NCBI GenBank assembly: GCA_964408085.1
Contig: CAYOYB010000003.1
Coordinates: forward strand, 93,246 to 157,245
Length of the DNA: 64,000 nucleotides
Source of the DNA: CAJLIR01 sp964408085
Lineage (GTDB): Bacteria > Bacillota_I > Bacilli_A > RF39 > UBA660
Reading direction: 5' to 3'
The position numbers were made by a program, and so were the translations under genes. Below the pieces are notes generated by a model, which was not told the origin of the DNA, ran no database searches, and saw only the letters and a program-made list of their open reading frames with translations. Shown piece by piece: positions 34,354 through 44,805 of the stretch (position 1 is its first letter; every line of letters begins with the position of its first letter).

Positions 34354-35536
34354 AGGTTCAGATCCTGGTGCAGTTTCTGGAAATACACGTGAAAAAGATT
34401 TAACATTACAAATATCAAACTATATGTATGAACGTTTTAAAGAATTAGGAGTACCAGTTGCAATCACTAGACCAACTGATGAAACAGTTAGTCCAACAGA
34501 ACGTGTAAACCGTATTTTAAATGCTTTTGGTGATAAGAAGAATGTTATTGTTATCTCAAATCATATTAATTCTAATACAACAGGAACAGCAGAGGGTGCA
34601 GAAGTAGTATATGCACTTAGAAATGAGGCTACTTTAGCGCAAAATGTATTAAATGCTCTTGGCGATGCAGGTCAAAAGAAAAGAATGATTTATCAACGAA
34701 GACTTCCAAGTGATAGTACAAAAGATTATTATTTTATTCATAGAAATACTGGTCAAACTGAACCTTTACTTGTCGAATATGGATTTATTAATAATGCTCA
34801 GGATTTGAATAGAATAAAAAATAATTATCGAAAATATGTAGATGCTGTTGTAGATGCTATTATTGCAACAGAAATGGGAGGGTCTATACCACCAACTGGT
34901 TCAAACACTTATGTAGTAAAAAGTGGCGACACTTTATATAAAATTGCTCAAGCTTTCAATACTACAGTTAGTAATCTAAAAAGACTAAATAATTTAACTA
35001 ATGATAATTTGTCAGTTGGGCAGATACTATTAGTACCATCACAAAATGCGACTGGAAATAACAACACATATATCGTAAGAAGTGGTGATAGCTTATGGAG
35101 TATCGCCAATAGATATAATACTACAGTAGATGAAATAAAAAGATTAAATGGTTTAACTAGTAATACGTTATCCATTGGGCAAGTTCTAACTATTCCAAAT
35201 GCTATTGATACAAATGGTGGCGTTTCTGATGTTGGAACATATGTAGTAAAAAGTGGTGATACTTTGTGGAATATTGCTAATAGATTTGATACTAATATTA
35301 ATGAAATTAAAAGATTAAATAATCTATCTAGTGATATATTAAATATAGGTCAAGTTCTAAAAATTCCTAATGTCACAGGAAGTTTACCAAGTTTTACTTA
35401 TACAGTAAAAAGTGGCGATAGCTTATGGAGTATTGCTAATAGATATAATACTACAGTAAATTCTATTAAACAGCTAAATAATTTAACTAGTAATCTTCTT
35501 TCTATTGGGCAAGTTTTGAAAATTCCAACAGCATAA
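34316..35536 (+). CDS. N-acetylmuramoyl-L-alanine amidase with four LysM repeats
   Basis: A 406-aa protein. An Amidase_3 domain (1-187) carries the zinc ligands H12, E26 and H83 and the catalytic E154 (VEYGF). Four LysM modules follow, each of about 45 residues with [YT]xVKSGDTL-type openings and SIGQVLxIP-type ends. It cuts the bond between MurNAc and the stem peptide. There is no signal peptide: the catalytic strand starts at residue 4. GAGGGGG precedes the start, which is confirmed by the duplicated copy. Confidence 0.92.
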   Translation: MYDFAVVVDAGHGGSDPGAVSGNTREKDLTLQISNYMYERFKELGVPVAITRPTDETVSPTERVNRILNAFGDKKNVIVISNHINSNTTGTAEGAEVVYALRNEATLAQNVLNALGDAGQKKRMIYQRRLPSDSTKDYYFIHRNTGQTEPLLVEYGFINNAQDLNRIKNNYRKYVDAVVDAIIATEMGGSIPPTGSNTYVVKSGDTLYKIAQAFNTTVSNLKRLNNLTNDNLSVGQILLVPSQNATGNNNTYIVRSGDSLWSIANRYNTTVDEIKRLNGLTSNTLSIGQVLTIPNAIDTNGGVSDVGTYVVKSGDTLWNIANRFDTNINEIKRLNNLSSDILNIGQVLKIPNVTGSLPSFTYTVKSGDSLWSIANRYNTTVNSIKQLNNLTSNLLSIGQVLKIPTA

Positions 35537-35573
35537 ATTATAATAATAACTTATATATAAAATATTAAGTAAA

Positions 35574-35609
35574 AAAAGATAGTCAGGAATTATTTCCCTG
35601 ACTTTTTTG
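35574..35609. terminator. Bidirectional terminator
   Basis: AGTCAGG (35581-35587) pairs with CCTGACT (35597-35603), flanked by A7 and T6. It lies between the amidase and the convergent DUF362 gene. Confidence 0.8.
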
Positions 35610-35611
35610 AT

Positions 35612-36493
35612 TTAATCAATTTCAATTAATTCATATTCTTTATTTCCAAAACCTAATTTAGCAGCAGCATCAATTGTATGTCGACCATTTTGGCTTTCTA
35701 TTCTTTCAATAAGATGATCACGTCCTGGATCATTTGAATTATAAACTAAATCAATACACGCTTGGTCTATAGCAATTGGATCAAGTGATGCAAGTATTCC
35801 TATATCTTTCATACATGGATCTTCTGCTACAGCACAACAATCACAATCCACTGACATATTACACATTATATTTATATATACAATGTTTCCTTTGAAATAA
35901 TTAACTACACTTTCCGCAGCATCTGCCATTGATTCTAAGAATTCTAATTGGTCAACCTTGAACATATCTTCAAATGTACCATCTTCTTTTCCCACACAGT
36001 GAATATATCTTTTACCATATCCTGATGCACATCCTATAGAAAGTTGTTTTAAGGCTCCACCATATCCTCCCATTGGATGACCTTTAAAGTGAGATAATAC
36101 TAGCATTGAATCGTAGTTATCTATGTTTCTGCCAACATAGTTTTTCTTTAGTCTTTTTCCATTTGGAATATCTAATACTAAATCATCACCTTCAGCATCT
36201 AATATATCAACGTCAAAGTATTTACTCCATCCATGCTTTTCCATTAGCTTTTTATGCTTTTCTGTAGTATCTCTTGCTCCTTCGTATGCTGTATTACATT
36301 CAACTACTGTTCCTTCAACATAATCTATTATATCTTTCATAAACTCTGGATGAAGATAGTTTTGATTTCCTTCTTCTCCTGAGTGAACTTTTACTGCTAC
36401 TTTTCCTGGTAATTTTTTACCTAATTTTTTATAAATTTCTACCATATTTTCTTTTGTAATATTTTTAGTAAAATAAACTTTTGCTTTTTCCAT
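35612..36493 (-). CDS. DUF362 family protein
   Basis: A 293-aa protein matching DUF362: VAVKVHSGEEGNQNYLHPEF near 32-51, LSHFKGHPMGGYGGALKQLS in the middle and DPIAIDQACIDLV near 243-255. A Cys cluster (MSVDCDCCAVAEDPC) could hold an iron-sulphur or metal site. The family is linked to Fe-S and redox proteins, but no reaction is firm. There is no signal peptide. AAAGGAG lies upstream of the ATG. Single gene between two terminators. Confidence 0.85.
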   Translation of the reverse strand: MEKAKVYFTKNITKENMVEIYKKLGKKLPGKVAVKVHSGEEGNQNYLHPEFMKDIIDYVEGTVVECNTAYEGARDTTEKHKKLMEKHGWSKYFDVDILDAEGDDLVLDIPNGKRLKKNYVGRNIDNYDSMLVLSHFKGHPMGGYGGALKQLSIGCASGYGKRYIHCVGKEDGTFEDMFKVDQLEFLESMADAAESVVNYFKGNIVYINIMCNMSVDCDCCAVAEDPCMKDIGILASLDPIAIDQACIDLVYNSNDPGRDHLIERIESQNGRHTIDAAAKLGFGNKEYELIEID

Positions 36494-36602
36494 TATAATC
36501 TCCTTTCTATTTTATAACATTATTTTATCATAATAATTATGTAAAATACATAGAAAATTTATTTTTTATAATCTTATAATTATAACCATTAATACTTTTA
36601 CA

Positions 36603-36632
36603 AAAAAATAAAACCGTTGAAATCAACGGTTA
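36603..36632 (-). terminator. tRNA-Ser terminator
   Basis: AACCGTTGA, short loop, TCAACGGTT, followed on the minus strand by TTTTATTTTTTTG. It lies 10 bases after the tRNA CCA end. Confidence 0.85.
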
Positions 36633-36641
36633 AATTCATAA

Positions 36642-36732
36642 TGGCGGAGTAGGCGAGATTTGAACTCGCGCGCCAGTTGCCCGACCTACACCCTTAGCAG
36701 GGGCGCCTCTTCAGCCTCTTGAGTACTACTCC
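36642..36732 (-). tRNA. tRNA-Ser (GCU)
   Basis: A 91-nt tRNA with encoded CCA (36642-36644), acceptor arm GGAGTAG/CTACTCC, anticodon loop CTGCTAA (anticodon GCU, reading AGC and AGU), a long variable arm typical of serine tRNAs, and a T-arm with GTTCAAATC. It has its own terminator. Confidence 0.95.
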
Positions 36733-36878
36733 AAAACGCTACAAATTTTCACTACGTGTATAATTTTACCTTATATAGTCCCAATTGTCAATAAATTTGT
36801 AGCCATATATTTTATTTTTATAAAGATTGTTTATATAAATATAGCAATATTATTTAATTTCTACTATTTTATAACAAA

Positions 36879-37655
36879 CTAATATAAACTATCTATTATT
36901 TCAACTAATTCATCAATTGATATGTTAAAACAAGTAAATTGATAAAAAATATTATCATATATAAATGTTGCTGATAATCTCGTATCATCCCAATCATTTG
37001 TATAAATTATAACGTTGGTGTCTAATTTTTTTTGCTTGTAATCATGTACAATTTTTTTACCCCCACTAGCATCAATCCCCTCTTCAAATGCTAAAATATA
37101 TCCATAATCAGCATTTTCATTAATGATTCTAATATACATTGAAACATTTTTTTCTTCATTATATTTAATAAAACTAGGATAAAATAAATCCACTATACCT
37201 ACTGACCCATCTTTGTTGAAATTAATTGTAGAATATATTTTTTCTAATTTTGATTTATCAGAATTTAAAATATGAAAACCTAATAATTTATCTAACTCAG
37301 AAATATTTATTTCCACATTATGCATAAATGTTTCACTATCCATTTCACCTGAAATATTAACAAATTTGAAAAACTCTGGATTTATTTTTTTAAATGTAGT
37401 GTCATTTGATATTTCAACCTTTGTTCCATCATCTAAACTAAGGGTTGTTTTCCATTTAAAAAATTCGCGAATTTCATCAGCATAAACGATTGTAATAGAG
37501 CATAAAGCAATTATTAAAATAGCCCATGAAGCATAAACTAATTTAAATTTTTTAGTCTTTTTTTGTTTGTTAACTGTTTTCACTAATATTTCTTCTTCTA
37601 ATGCTTTAGGTATATTAATTTTTTGATACTCTTTTTTTAAATTATTTTTATTCAT
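36879..37655 (-). CDS. Probable anti-sigma factor
   Basis: A 258-aa protein: a cytoplasmic N-terminus of about 38 residues, one membrane helix (about 40-60) and an extracytoplasmic domain of about 195 residues. It overlaps the ECF sigma gene by 8 nt, the usual layout for a sigma/anti-sigma pair. The outer domain is not recognised and may sense an envelope signal. Anti-sigma assignment is by context and topology; there is no clear zinc-type anti-sigma motif. Confidence 0.75.
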   Translation of the reverse strand: MNKNNLKKEYQKINIPKALEEEILVKTVNKQKKTKKFKLVYASWAILIIALCSITIVYADEIREFFKWKTTLSLDDGTKVEISNDTTFKKINPEFFKFVNISGEMDSETFMHNVEINISELDKLLGFHILNSDKSKLEKIYSTINFNKDGSVGIVDLFYPSFIKYNEEKNVSMYIRIINENADYGYILAFEEGIDASGGKKIVHDYKQKKLDTNVIIYTNDWDDTRLSATFIYDNIFYQFTCFNISIDELVEIIDSLY

Positions 37656-38136
37656 TAATATATTCCTCCTTTAAAAGTTCTTTTAATCTTTTTCTTGCTC
37701 GTAATAATCTTGTTTGAATAGCGGTTTCTGATAGATGCATTATAGAAGATATTTCTTTTATTTTATAACCTTCATAATAATATAGATAAATAACAATTCG
37801 GTCTATTTTTGGTAATTTGAATATACTTTGTAATAAATCACTATCTAAAACTTCGATATATTGTTTATTCTCTTCTTCATTAGTAAGTGATACTATCTTT
37901 CGTTTCCAAGGCGAAATAAATAAAGATTTGCATTCATTTATGGTAACTCTGATTAACCATTTTTTAATATCTTCCATAGTATTCATATTAGTAAATTTAT
38001 TGATATTTTTATATAATTTTATAAATACATTTTGCGTAATGTCACAAGTATCCGCATAATTTTTAGTATAACTATACGCTAATCTAAAAATATCATTTTT
38101 ATATAAATTAAATATATCTATAAATTCTATATTCAT
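37648..38136 (-). CDS. ECF-type RNA polymerase sigma factor
   Basis: A 162-aa sigma-70-family factor with region 2 (DIFRLAYSYTKNYADTCDIT, about 15-34, then QNVFIKLYKNI) and region 4 (LPKIDRIVIYLYYYEGYKIK, then EISSIMHLSETAIQTRLLRARKRLK). It directs transcription of a small regulon in response to its membrane-bound partner encoded directly downstream. No target promoter in the window can be assigned. It is probably autoregulated, as usual for the family. Confidence 0.9.
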   Translation of the reverse strand: MNIEFIDIFNLYKNDIFRLAYSYTKNYADTCDITQNVFIKLYKNINKFTNMNTMEDIKKWLIRVTINECKSLFISPWKRKIVSLTNEEENKQYIEVLDSDLLQSIFKLPKIDRIVIYLYYYEGYKIKEISSIMHLSETAIQTRLLRARKRLKELLKEEYINE

Positions 38137-38199
38137 ACTTCCCTACTTTCTATTTTAAACGCGTTCATTATAATAACTTTTCAAATATTTAAAATATCA

Positions 38200-38226
38200 C
38201 AAAAAATATTGCTAAATAGCAATATT
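38200..38226 (-). terminator. pflBA operon terminator
   Basis: AATATTGCTA (38205-38214) pairs with TAGCAATATT (38217-38226); on the minus strand a T-run follows. It lies 4 bases after the pflA stop. Confidence 0.8.
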
Positions 38227-38229
38227 AAT

Positions 38230-38943
38230 TTATTTACTTATCTTTTTTCTTAATAATTCTTCTAACTTATGACATTTTTCAATATTCATATCTAAAGTTT
38301 CTTTTAAATGATATGTTAAATTAAGATTTTTATATTTATCTTTTGCCATTGTATGATATGGAAGAAGTTCAACCTTTTCGATATTTTTTAATGGTTTAAT
38401 AAATTCAGATAATTTGTTTATATATTCTTCATTATCATTAATATCAGGAACAATAACCTGTCTTAACCACATCTTTTTATTTAATTCTTGGCATTTTTTT
38501 AAGAATTTTAAAGATTCATTTATATTATTATTAGTGATTTGTTTATAACTATCCTCATCAATTGCCTTAATATCAAATATAACTAAATCTACTAAATTTA
38601 AAATTTCATCATAATTACCATTTCCTACTCCTGCTGTATCTAAAGCAATATGAATATTCTCTTTTTTTAAAAGCTTACAGACTTCAATTAAAAAATCACA
38701 TTGTAATAATGGTTCTCCACCAGAAAAAGTTACTCCACCATTTTTCTTAAAATATGGTTTATTTCGCATTATTTTAGTAAATAACTCTTCTTTAGTATAA
38801 TTTAATTCTCCTAACTTAAACATTTCTGGGTTGTGACAAAACAAGCAACGTAATTTGCACCCATTAAGAAATACTACTGTACGTATACCTGGTCCATCAA
38901 CCAATCCCATTGATTCTATTTGAGCAATACTTCCTTTAAGCAT
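38230..38943 (-). CDS. pflA: Pyruvate formate-lyase activating enzyme
   Basis: A 237-aa radical SAM enzyme. The cluster motif is CKLRCLFC (C-x3-C-x2-C) near residues 29-36, followed by NPEMF and the TFSGGEP motif. It installs the glycyl radical on PflB using S-adenosylmethionine and a [4Fe-4S] cluster. It shares one base with the pflB stop, so the two are translated from one mRNA. Confidence 0.95.
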   Translation of the reverse strand: MLKGSIAQIESMGLVDGPGIRTVVFLNGCKLRCLFCHNPEMFKLGELNYTKEELFTKIMRNKPYFKKNGGVTFSGGEPLLQCDFLIEVCKLLKKENIHIALDTAGVGNGNYDEILNLVDLVIFDIKAIDEDSYKQITNNNINESLKFLKKCQELNKKMWLRQVIVPDINDNEEYINKLSEFIKPLKNIEKVELLPYHTMAKDKYKNLNLTYHLKETLDMNIEKCHKLEELLRKKISK

Positions 38944-41171
38944 TAGAATTTTTCATGGAAAGTTCTTGAGATAACTTCCTCTTGTTGCTTTCTAGTTAAA
39001 CGATTAAATCTAACAGAGTATCCAGATACACGAATTGTTAAAAGTGGATATTTTTCAGGATTTTCCATAGCATCTTGTAACATTTCACGATTTAAAACAT
39101 TAACATTTAAATGATGCGCGTTTTGAACAAAATAGCCATCTAATAAATTAACTAAATTTTCTTTTTGTTCATCTAAACTATGTCCTAAAGCACTTGGAAT
39201 AATTGTAAATGTATTAGAAATTCCATCTTTACAACAATTTTTATAATCAAGTTTGGCAACAGAGTTCAATGAAGCAATAGCGCCACTATTATCTCTTCCA
39301 TGCATTGGATTAGCTCCTGGAGCAAACGCAACACCTGCTTTTCTACCATCTGGAGTTGAACCTGTTTTAGATCCATAGACTACGTTAGAAGTAATAGTTA
39401 AAACAGACATTGTTGGCTCTGCATCGCGATAGGTTTTATGTTTAGCAAGTTCTGAATATATTTTCGATAGTATTTCTTTAGCGATATTATCAACTCTATC
39501 ATCATCATTGCCATATTTTGGATAGTCACCTTCAATTTCAAAATCAACAGCAATACCTTCTTCATTACAAATAGGTTTTACTTTAGCATATTTAATAGCT
39601 GATAGGGAATCTGCTGCAACTGATAAACCTGCTACTCCATAAGCCATATAACGATGGACGTCTGTATCATGTAAAGCCATTTGGCTTGCTTCATAGGCAT
39701 ATTTGTCATGCATATAATGAATTATGTTCATTGCGCTTGCATATATTCTGGCAACCTCTTCAAGCATTCTAAAGTATTCTTTTTTAACAGTTTCATAATC
39801 AAGAATTTCATCAGTATTTTTTTCAAAACCATTGATTATTTTTCCACCTTTAACTTCATCAATTCCACCATTTAAAGAGTATAAAAGTGATTTAGCTAAA
39901 TTACAACGTGCTCCAAAAAATTGCATATCTTTACCAACACGCATTGCTGATACGCAACATGCGATAGCATAATCATCACCATAGATTGGACGCATTAGAT
40001 CATCATTTTCATATTGGACTGCATCTGTTTCAATCGATGTTTGTGCACAAAATTTCTTAAAATTATCAGTTAAATCTTGGCTCCATAAAACAGTCATATT
40101 TGGCTCTGGTGCTGGATCAAGATTTTTTAATGTATGAAGAATACGATATGAAGTTTTAGTAATTAATGGTACACCATTCTCACCAATACCAGCTATTGAA
40201 CAAGTTACCCAAGTAGGGTCTCCAGAAAATAATTCATCATACTCTGGTGTCCTCAAATGACGAACTAAACGTAATTTAATAATGAATTGGTCAATTAATT
40301 CTTGTACTTCAGATTCTGTTATCGTTCCTTCTTCTAAATCATGTTCAAAATAAATATCAAGGAAGGCATCAACACGCCCAAGGCTCATAGCTGCACCATT
40401 GTTTTCTTTAACAGCGGCTAAATAACCAAAATATAACCACTGAACAGCTTCTTTAGAATTTTGAGCTGGTTTGGATATATCAAAACCATAAGTTGCTGCC
40501 ATATCTTTTATTTCTTTTAAGGCACGATATTGCATTGATAATTCTTCGCGGCGACGAATAATATCTTCACTCATATCGCAACTAACTGGAATATCCCATT
40601 CTTGTCTTTTCTGTTCCATTAAGAAATCGATACCGTAAAGAGCAATTCTTCGGTAATCACCGATAATTCTACCACGACCATAGGCATCAGGTAGTCCAGT
40701 TAATAGTCCTACATGTCTAGCTTTTCTAATCTCTTCTGTGTAAGCATCAAAAACACCTTGATTATGCGTTTTTCGATAATTATTGAAATGTTTATCAATA
40801 TCAGGATTTAATTTAGCCCCATACGCATCTAATGAACTATAAACCATACGAATTCCACCATATGGATTAACAATTCTTTTAAGTGGTGCATCAGTTTGAA
40901 GCCCTACAATAACTTCATTTTCCTTATCGATATAACCAGCATCATAAGCATTAACTCCTGATACATGATCAACATCAATATCTAAAACACCTTTTTTTAG
41001 TTCTTCTTTTAAAAGTTCACTACATTTATTCCAAACTTTATCGGTTTTTTCAGTAGTCCCAACTAGAAACTCTTCGTTTCCATCATAAAATTTATAATTA
41101 TTTTGAATGAAGTCTCTAACATTAACTTCATTTTTCCATTTTTCACCTTTAAATTTATTTAATATATCCAT
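38943..41171 (-). CDS. pflB: Pyruvate formate-lyase
   Basis: A 742-aa glycyl radical enzyme that converts pyruvate and CoA to acetyl-CoA and formate under anaerobic conditions. The catalytic Cys pair is C405-C406 in IACCVSAM; the radical glycine is G717 in RVSGYSVRF. Length and motifs are standard. It is the first gene of the pflB-pflA operon. GAGGGC precedes the ATG. It supports a fermentative, anaerobic life style. Confidence 0.97.
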   Translation of the reverse strand: MDILNKFKGEKWKNEVNVRDFIQNNYKFYDGNEEFLVGTTEKTDKVWNKCSELLKEELKKGVLDIDVDHVSGVNAYDAGYIDKENEVIVGLQTDAPLKRIVNPYGGIRMVYSSLDAYGAKLNPDIDKHFNNYRKTHNQGVFDAYTEEIRKARHVGLLTGLPDAYGRGRIIGDYRRIALYGIDFLMEQKRQEWDIPVSCDMSEDIIRRREELSMQYRALKEIKDMAATYGFDISKPAQNSKEAVQWLYFGYLAAVKENNGAAMSLGRVDAFLDIYFEHDLEEGTITESEVQELIDQFIIKLRLVRHLRTPEYDELFSGDPTWVTCSIAGIGENGVPLITKTSYRILHTLKNLDPAPEPNMTVLWSQDLTDNFKKFCAQTSIETDAVQYENDDLMRPIYGDDYAIACCVSAMRVGKDMQFFGARCNLAKSLLYSLNGGIDEVKGGKIINGFEKNTDEILDYETVKKEYFRMLEEVARIYASAMNIIHYMHDKYAYEASQMALHDTDVHRYMAYGVAGLSVAADSLSAIKYAKVKPICNEEGIAVDFEIEGDYPKYGNDDDRVDNIAKEILSKIYSELAKHKTYRDAEPTMSVLTITSNVVYGSKTGSTPDGRKAGVAFAPGANPMHGRDNSGAIASLNSVAKLDYKNCCKDGISNTFTIIPSALGHSLDEQKENLVNLLDGYFVQNAHHLNVNVLNREMLQDAMENPEKYPLLTIRVSGYSVRFNRLTRKQQEEVISRTFHEKF

Positions 41172-41273
41172 AATTTGCCCTCTTTTCTATCATATTTAAT
41201 TATAGCATAAATATTTATGAAATTTTTAGATATGCTTAGTTTTTTTACATAAAAATTTAAATTATTTACATTG

Positions 41274-41297
41274 AAAAAGACATACGTCTATATGTCT
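41274..41297 (-). terminator. ligA terminator
   Basis: AGACATA (41278-41284) pairs with TATGTCT (41291-41297); on the minus strand TTTTTC follows. The arm overlaps the end of ligA. Confidence 0.7.
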
Positions 41298-43276
41298 CCT
41301 AACTTATCCTTAAATTCTTCTTCAGTCCATATTGTTATTCCTAGTTCTTGAGCTTTATTAAATTTGCTGCCAGGATTTTCACCAACGATAACAACATCTG
41401 TTTTTTTAGTAACAGAACTTGTTACTTTACCTCCACGACTCAAAATTAATTCACCAGCTTCATCTCTAGAATATTCAGTAAGTGTTCCAGTTAAAACAAA
41501 GGTTTTATCATGAAATTCTTCTTGAATAGTAACTTTCTGACCAAGATAATTCATATTTAAATCATGTTTTTTTAATTCTTCAATAACTTTTATATTTTTC
41601 TCTTCTCTACACCAATCAAATACACTTTGTGCGATTATTTCGCCAATATCATTAATAGCAACTAAATCTTCATAATTTGCGTTCATTATATTATCCATTG
41701 TTTCATAAGTTTGAGCTATAATTTTAGCTGTTTTTTTACCTACGTGTCTGATTCCTAAAGCAAAAATTAAACGTTCTAAGGAATTATTTTTGCTTTGTTC
41801 AATACCATCTAACAGATTTTGAATACTTTTTTCACCAAAGCCTTCTAATTCCATAAGTTCTTGTTTATATTTTTTTAGTTCGTAAAAATCTACAATTGTT
41901 TTTAAGTAACCCATATTATAGAAATCTTCAATAATTCGTTCACCAAAGCCTTCTATATACATAGCGTCTCTACTTACAAAGTGAATTAATCCTTCAATAT
42001 TTCTAGCATCACAAAATTTATTTTCACAATAATAAGCTGATTCTGATTCTTTTCTTGTTATTTTACTACCACATATTGGACAAACATCAGGCATTTTAAA
42101 GGGAATTTCTGTCCCATTACGTCTTTCTGTAACTACTCTAACAACCTCTGGAATAACATCTCCAGCTTTATGAATTACAATAGTATCATTAATCATAATA
42201 TCTTTTTCTTTAATATAATCTTCATTGTGCAAAGTTACACTGCTAATTACTGAACCTGCTAAATGAACAGGATTTAAGTCAGCTCTAGGTGTAATTTTTC
42301 CAGTTCTACCAACACAAAATTCAATATTAGTAAGTTTAGTTAAAACTTCAGCAGCTGGAAATTTATACGCAATTGCCCATTTAGGTGTACGTGCTGTATA
42401 ACCTAATTTTTTTTGGTCAGCAATATTATTAACTTTAATAACAATACCATCAATTTCATATGGCAATTCATCTCTTTTTTTAGTCCATTCATTTATATAA
42501 GTTACAACATCTTCAATATCATTAGCTATAATTATGTTGGGATTAACAACAAAATTTAAATTTTTCATAAATTCTAATGTGGCAGAATGTGTAGATAAAT
42601 TGTATTTATCTGGTTCTGGCAAATGATAAATAAAGGTTGATAAATTTCTTTTTGCAGCGATACTAGAATCTAATTGACGCATTGAACCAGCTGCGGCATT
42701 TCGTGGATTAGCAAATAAACCTTCACCATTTTTTTCTCTTGTTTTATTTAATTCTTCAAAAGATTTTTTTGGCATATAGATTTCGCCACGAACTTCTAAA
42801 TATTCTTTAAAATCAATCGTAAGAGGGACTGCTTTAATAGTTTCAACATTATGAGTAATATCTTCGCCTGTAACACCATCGCCACGTGTTGCACCTCTTA
42901 CTAGTTTACCATTTTCATAAATAAGTGATACAGAAAGACCATCTATTTTTAATTCACAAACATAGCTAGGATTTGGTATTGTTTTTTTAATACGTTCATC
43001 AAATTCACGCACTTCATATTCGCTAAAAATATCTCCTAAAGACATCATTGGAACTGTATGCGTTACTTTTTTAAAGCTATCAATTATTTTTCCACCAACT
43101 CTTTTAGTTGGAGAATTATCCTTAACAAATTCAGGATATTTAGCTTCTAATTTTTCTAATTCATGATAATAATCATCGTATTCTTGGTCAGTTATAGTTG
43201 GTTTATCAAGCGTATAATATTCATAACTAGCACGATTAATTATTTCAATTAATTCATTTATTCTTTTTTCAATCAT
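41288..43276 (-). CDS. ligA: NAD-dependent DNA ligase
   Basis: A 662-aa ligase that seals nicks during replication and repair. The adenylated lysine is K110 in ELKIDG; downstream are RGATRGDG, the OB fold, the Cys4 zinc finger (CPICGS...YCENKFC), four helix-hairpin-helix repeats and a C-terminal BRCT domain. The ATG at 43276 is preferred, with GGGGG ahead; the ATG 12 nt upstream is part of that site. It is the last gene of the pcrA cluster. Confidence 0.96.
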   Translation of the reverse strand: MIEKRINELIEIINRASYEYYTLDKPTITDQEYDDYYHELEKLEAKYPEFVKDNSPTKRVGGKIIDSFKKVTHTVPMMSLGDIFSEYEVREFDERIKKTIPNPSYVCELKIDGLSVSLIYENGKLVRGATRGDGVTGEDITHNVETIKAVPLTIDFKEYLEVRGEIYMPKKSFEELNKTREKNGEGLFANPRNAAAGSMRQLDSSIAAKRNLSTFIYHLPEPDKYNLSTHSATLEFMKNLNFVVNPNIIIANDIEDVVTYINEWTKKRDELPYEIDGIVIKVNNIADQKKLGYTARTPKWAIAYKFPAAEVLTKLTNIEFCVGRTGKITPRADLNPVHLAGSVISSVTLHNEDYIKEKDIMINDTIVIHKAGDVIPEVVRVVTERRNGTEIPFKMPDVCPICGSKITRKESESAYYCENKFCDARNIEGLIHFVSRDAMYIEGFGERIIEDFYNMGYLKTIVDFYELKKYKQELMELEGFGEKSIQNLLDGIEQSKNNSLERLIFALGIRHVGKKTAKIIAQTYETMDNIMNANYEDLVAINDIGEIIAQSVFDWCREEKNIKVIEELKKHDLNMNYLGQKVTIQEEFHDKTFVLTGTLTEYSRDEAGELILSRGGKVTSSVTKKTDVVIVGENPGSKFNKAQELGITIWTEEEFKDKLGDI

Positions 43277-43312
43277 AAAGGCCCCCATATCAGAAAAAAT
43301 ATTAATTAATAT

Positions 43313-44776
43313 CTATTCTGGCTGAGAATATTTATTCTTATTAATTAATATTTTCTTATATTGTTTCATATTTTCTAATGATAAGTTTAAAATATTTTTA
43401 ATTGTAGTTGTAAATACAGCTTTTCTTCGCTCATTTATTGGGATTAAATTACCACGACTATCATAAAAATATTTATTAATTATATTAACATAATTTTCAA
43501 AGTTAGCTTTTCCAATTTGTTCAAAAATATAACTATTGTCATTATTTATAAGTGCTTCATTAATGCATTCACCATAAGTTTTATAGAAATTATCGACAAG
43601 GAATAGACCATCATCAAAATCGACAATATGTTTTTGATGAACACTGTTAATAATAGTTATATCATTTTCCATTAAACGTTTAGTAACCTGGTACGCGATT
43701 AAATCAATTGTTAAAGCTCCAAACATTAAATACTTTTCTTTACCAATAATCGAATTTTCTTGAACTACAGCTTTATTATTAAAATATTCTGACGCAAATG
43801 CTAAACGACATATTTCCCTAACAAATAAATAATCATTATTTTCAAAATCTGTTGTTGGAGAGAATAGTAAAAAACGCATATTATTATCATCAGAATAGTT
43901 ATCTGATGCCCAAATAATTTCTGGTTCTTCTAATGTTATAATTTTATTAATTATATTATCATTAAGTCTATTGATTTCTTTTTTATTTTTTTTAAGAAGT
44001 TCTAAAAAGTATTTTGAAACTTTAGCATTTTTTTCATTATTTAATACTTTTTCGCCTAAAAGAAAGTTATCAATAATTTTCTCTTTATTTAAATTAGAGT
44101 TTCCAACTTCTTCTTTATATTCTCTATTATACTTATCAATTAAATCAAAAATATAATTAAATTTTTCTCTATCAAATGTTCTAATATTAACTTTTTTAAT
44201 GCCAAGTAATTTTAAACATCTTTCACGATCATTAAATATTTCTTCCATTTCTTTTATAGAAGTAGTACGATCATGTAATTTATGTTCATTAGCAATTGAA
44301 AAAGACATAAATAATCCATCAAGTATATTACCATTATTATTATCTTCAAAGAAAAGGTTATAACAGTTTAGTTTAGTAAAATCGATTTTTTTATGAGTAC
44401 CAAGATAGTTTTGGTCATATTCTGATAATTCATGTTGAATTTCTAAAATAAACTCATTACGTAATTTTTGCCCAAATTTATTAATTTTAGTTTCATAATT
44501 GCTGATACCTTTTTTTATGCTTTCATATTTAGTTGCAATTTTCTTATCATCTAAAGATTTTAGTTGTGTAGAATGTGTATTGCAATATTTTTTTAAATCT
44601 GACATTTTATTAAAAAAGACAAAGTTAGTTCTATAAAGTCGATCATTGATAATATCACTATATTTTTTACCAACAATATTTACTAATTCTTTAACTATAT
44701 TATTTACCGTTTTACTTACTTTAGCATAAGTTGGTTCTAAAACAAAATCAAGTTCTTTTACAATTAATTTCTCCAT
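43313..44776 (-). CDS. Unknown 487-aa protein in the pcrA-ligA cluster
   Basis: I do not recognise this protein. It is hydrophilic, with no signal peptide or membrane helix, rich in Asn, Lys and Ile, and probably helical, with a possible coiled-coil stretch at about 80-110. The C-terminal part has FVREICRLAFASEYFNNKAV (near 325-345) and a hydrophobic segment LMFGALTIDLIAYQVT. It lies between the small membrane protein and ligA with short gaps, so it is probably co-transcribed with two DNA-repair genes. Any repair link is by context only. Confidence 0.65.
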   Translation of the reverse strand: MEKLIVKELDFVLEPTYAKVSKTVNNIVKELVNIVGKKYSDIINDRLYRTNFVFFNKMSDLKKYCNTHSTQLKSLDDKKIATKYESIKKGISNYETKINKFGQKLRNEFILEIQHELSEYDQNYLGTHKKIDFTKLNCYNLFFEDNNNGNILDGLFMSFSIANEHKLHDRTTSIKEMEEIFNDRERCLKLLGIKKVNIRTFDREKFNYIFDLIDKYNREYKEEVGNSNLNKEKIIDNFLLGEKVLNNEKNAKVSKYFLELLKKNKKEINRLNDNIINKIITLEEPEIIWASDNYSDDNNMRFLLFSPTTDFENNDYLFVREICRLAFASEYFNNKAVVQENSIIGKEKYLMFGALTIDLIAYQVTKRLMENDITIINSVHQKHIVDFDDGLFLVDNFYKTYGECINEALINNDNSYIFEQIGKANFENYVNIINKYFYDSRGNLIPINERRKAVFTTTIKNILNLSLENMKQYKKILINKNKYSQPE

Positions 44777-44805
44777 CTAGCTACACCCTCTTACATTCCT
44801 TATTT